From Desulfobacter sp. (lineage in GTDB: Bacteria; Desulfobacterota; Desulfobacteria; Desulfobacterales; Desulfobacteraceae), in contig CP054838.1 of the NCBI GenBank assembly GCA_028768545.1, positions 2,163,501-2,227,500 of the forward strand: a DNA stretch of 64,000 bases. Direction: 5' to 3'. The position numbers and the translations under genes are program-made. The notes beneath the pieces were generated by a model, which had not been told where the DNA came from, ran no database searches, and worked only from the letters and a program-made list of their open reading frames with translations. This document shows positions 63,980-64,000 of this stretch, piece by piece (within the stretch, counting starts at the first letter, position 1; every line of letters begins with the position of its first letter).

Positions 63980-64000
63980 ATGAAGATTGCAGTAAGCGCC
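63980..64000 (+). CDS. Start of a gene cut by the window edge
   Basis: Only MKIAVSA is visible, after a strong AAAAAGGAGG site. This start resembles NifX/NifB-accessory (dinitrogenase iron-molybdenum cofactor) family proteins, and the sigma-54 promoter upstream would fit. Seven residues are not enough to assign a function. Confidence 0.5.

Overview
The window looks like chromosomal DNA of a Gram-negative sulfate-reducing bacterium, most likely Desulfobacterota (Desulfobacterales). The support is a dcw cluster with a fused murE-murF, full LPS core genes including an 8-amino-Kdo module, an HesB-like protein with an in-frame UGA (a selenoprotein family of anaerobic deltaproteobacteria), a GldA/F/G-type ABC operon, and three insertion sequences. 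No search could be run, so the taxonomy is an inference.

Region 1 (1-19760, minus strand): ppaC, a B12-type radical SAM gene, then the division/cell-wall cluster. In transcription order this is mraZ-rsmH-ftsL-ftsI-murEF-mraY-murD-ftsW-murG-murC-murB-ftsQ-ftsA-ftsZ. The genes overlap or nearly touch, which suggests one long operon. A 15-bp MraZ-box-like motif sits just upstream of mraZ, and two further copies lie about 290 bp upstream. ftsI appears to start at a CTG codon.

Region 2 (20112-24463): a sensor histidine kinase gene broken by an IS630-type element that is itself broken by an IS256-type element, followed by a receiver-domain ORF. Upstream is an intergenic block rich in nested inverted repeats.

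Region 3 (24464-33935, minus strand): an acyltransferase, a DUF4340 / GldG / ABC permease / ABC ATPase operon headed by a tandem ribbon-helix-helix gene, and a biotin uptake operon birA-bioY-bioM-bioN. A near-perfect BirA operator overlaps the birA start codon.

Region 4 (34063-40688): accessory genes of uncertain role. They are an orphan ORF, an ATP-grasp gene, a HEAT-repeat protein with a degenerate receiver, a U32-like gene, the HesB-like selenoprotein gene with its own promoter, bSECIS candidate and terminator, a YprB-type exonuclease, and a lipoprotein with a FliL-like C-terminal half.

Region 5 (40708-61195): thiamine pyrophosphokinase, then LPS assembly. The plus strand carries lptF-lptG-waaA-lpxK-lpxL-like-waaF-waaC and two family-2 glycosyltransferases. 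Facing them are a frameshifted O-antigen ligase and a family-25 glycosyltransferase that is both IS256-disrupted and frameshifted, then an IS4-type element and two family-4 glycosyltransferases. The block ends with kdnA-kdnB-kdsB, which should make CMP-8-amino-Kdo for the WaaA encoded nearby.

Region 6 (61302-64000): a radical SAM gene and hemW, then a sigma-54 promoter in front of a gene cut by the window edge.

No rRNA, tRNA, CRISPR array or prophage was recognised.
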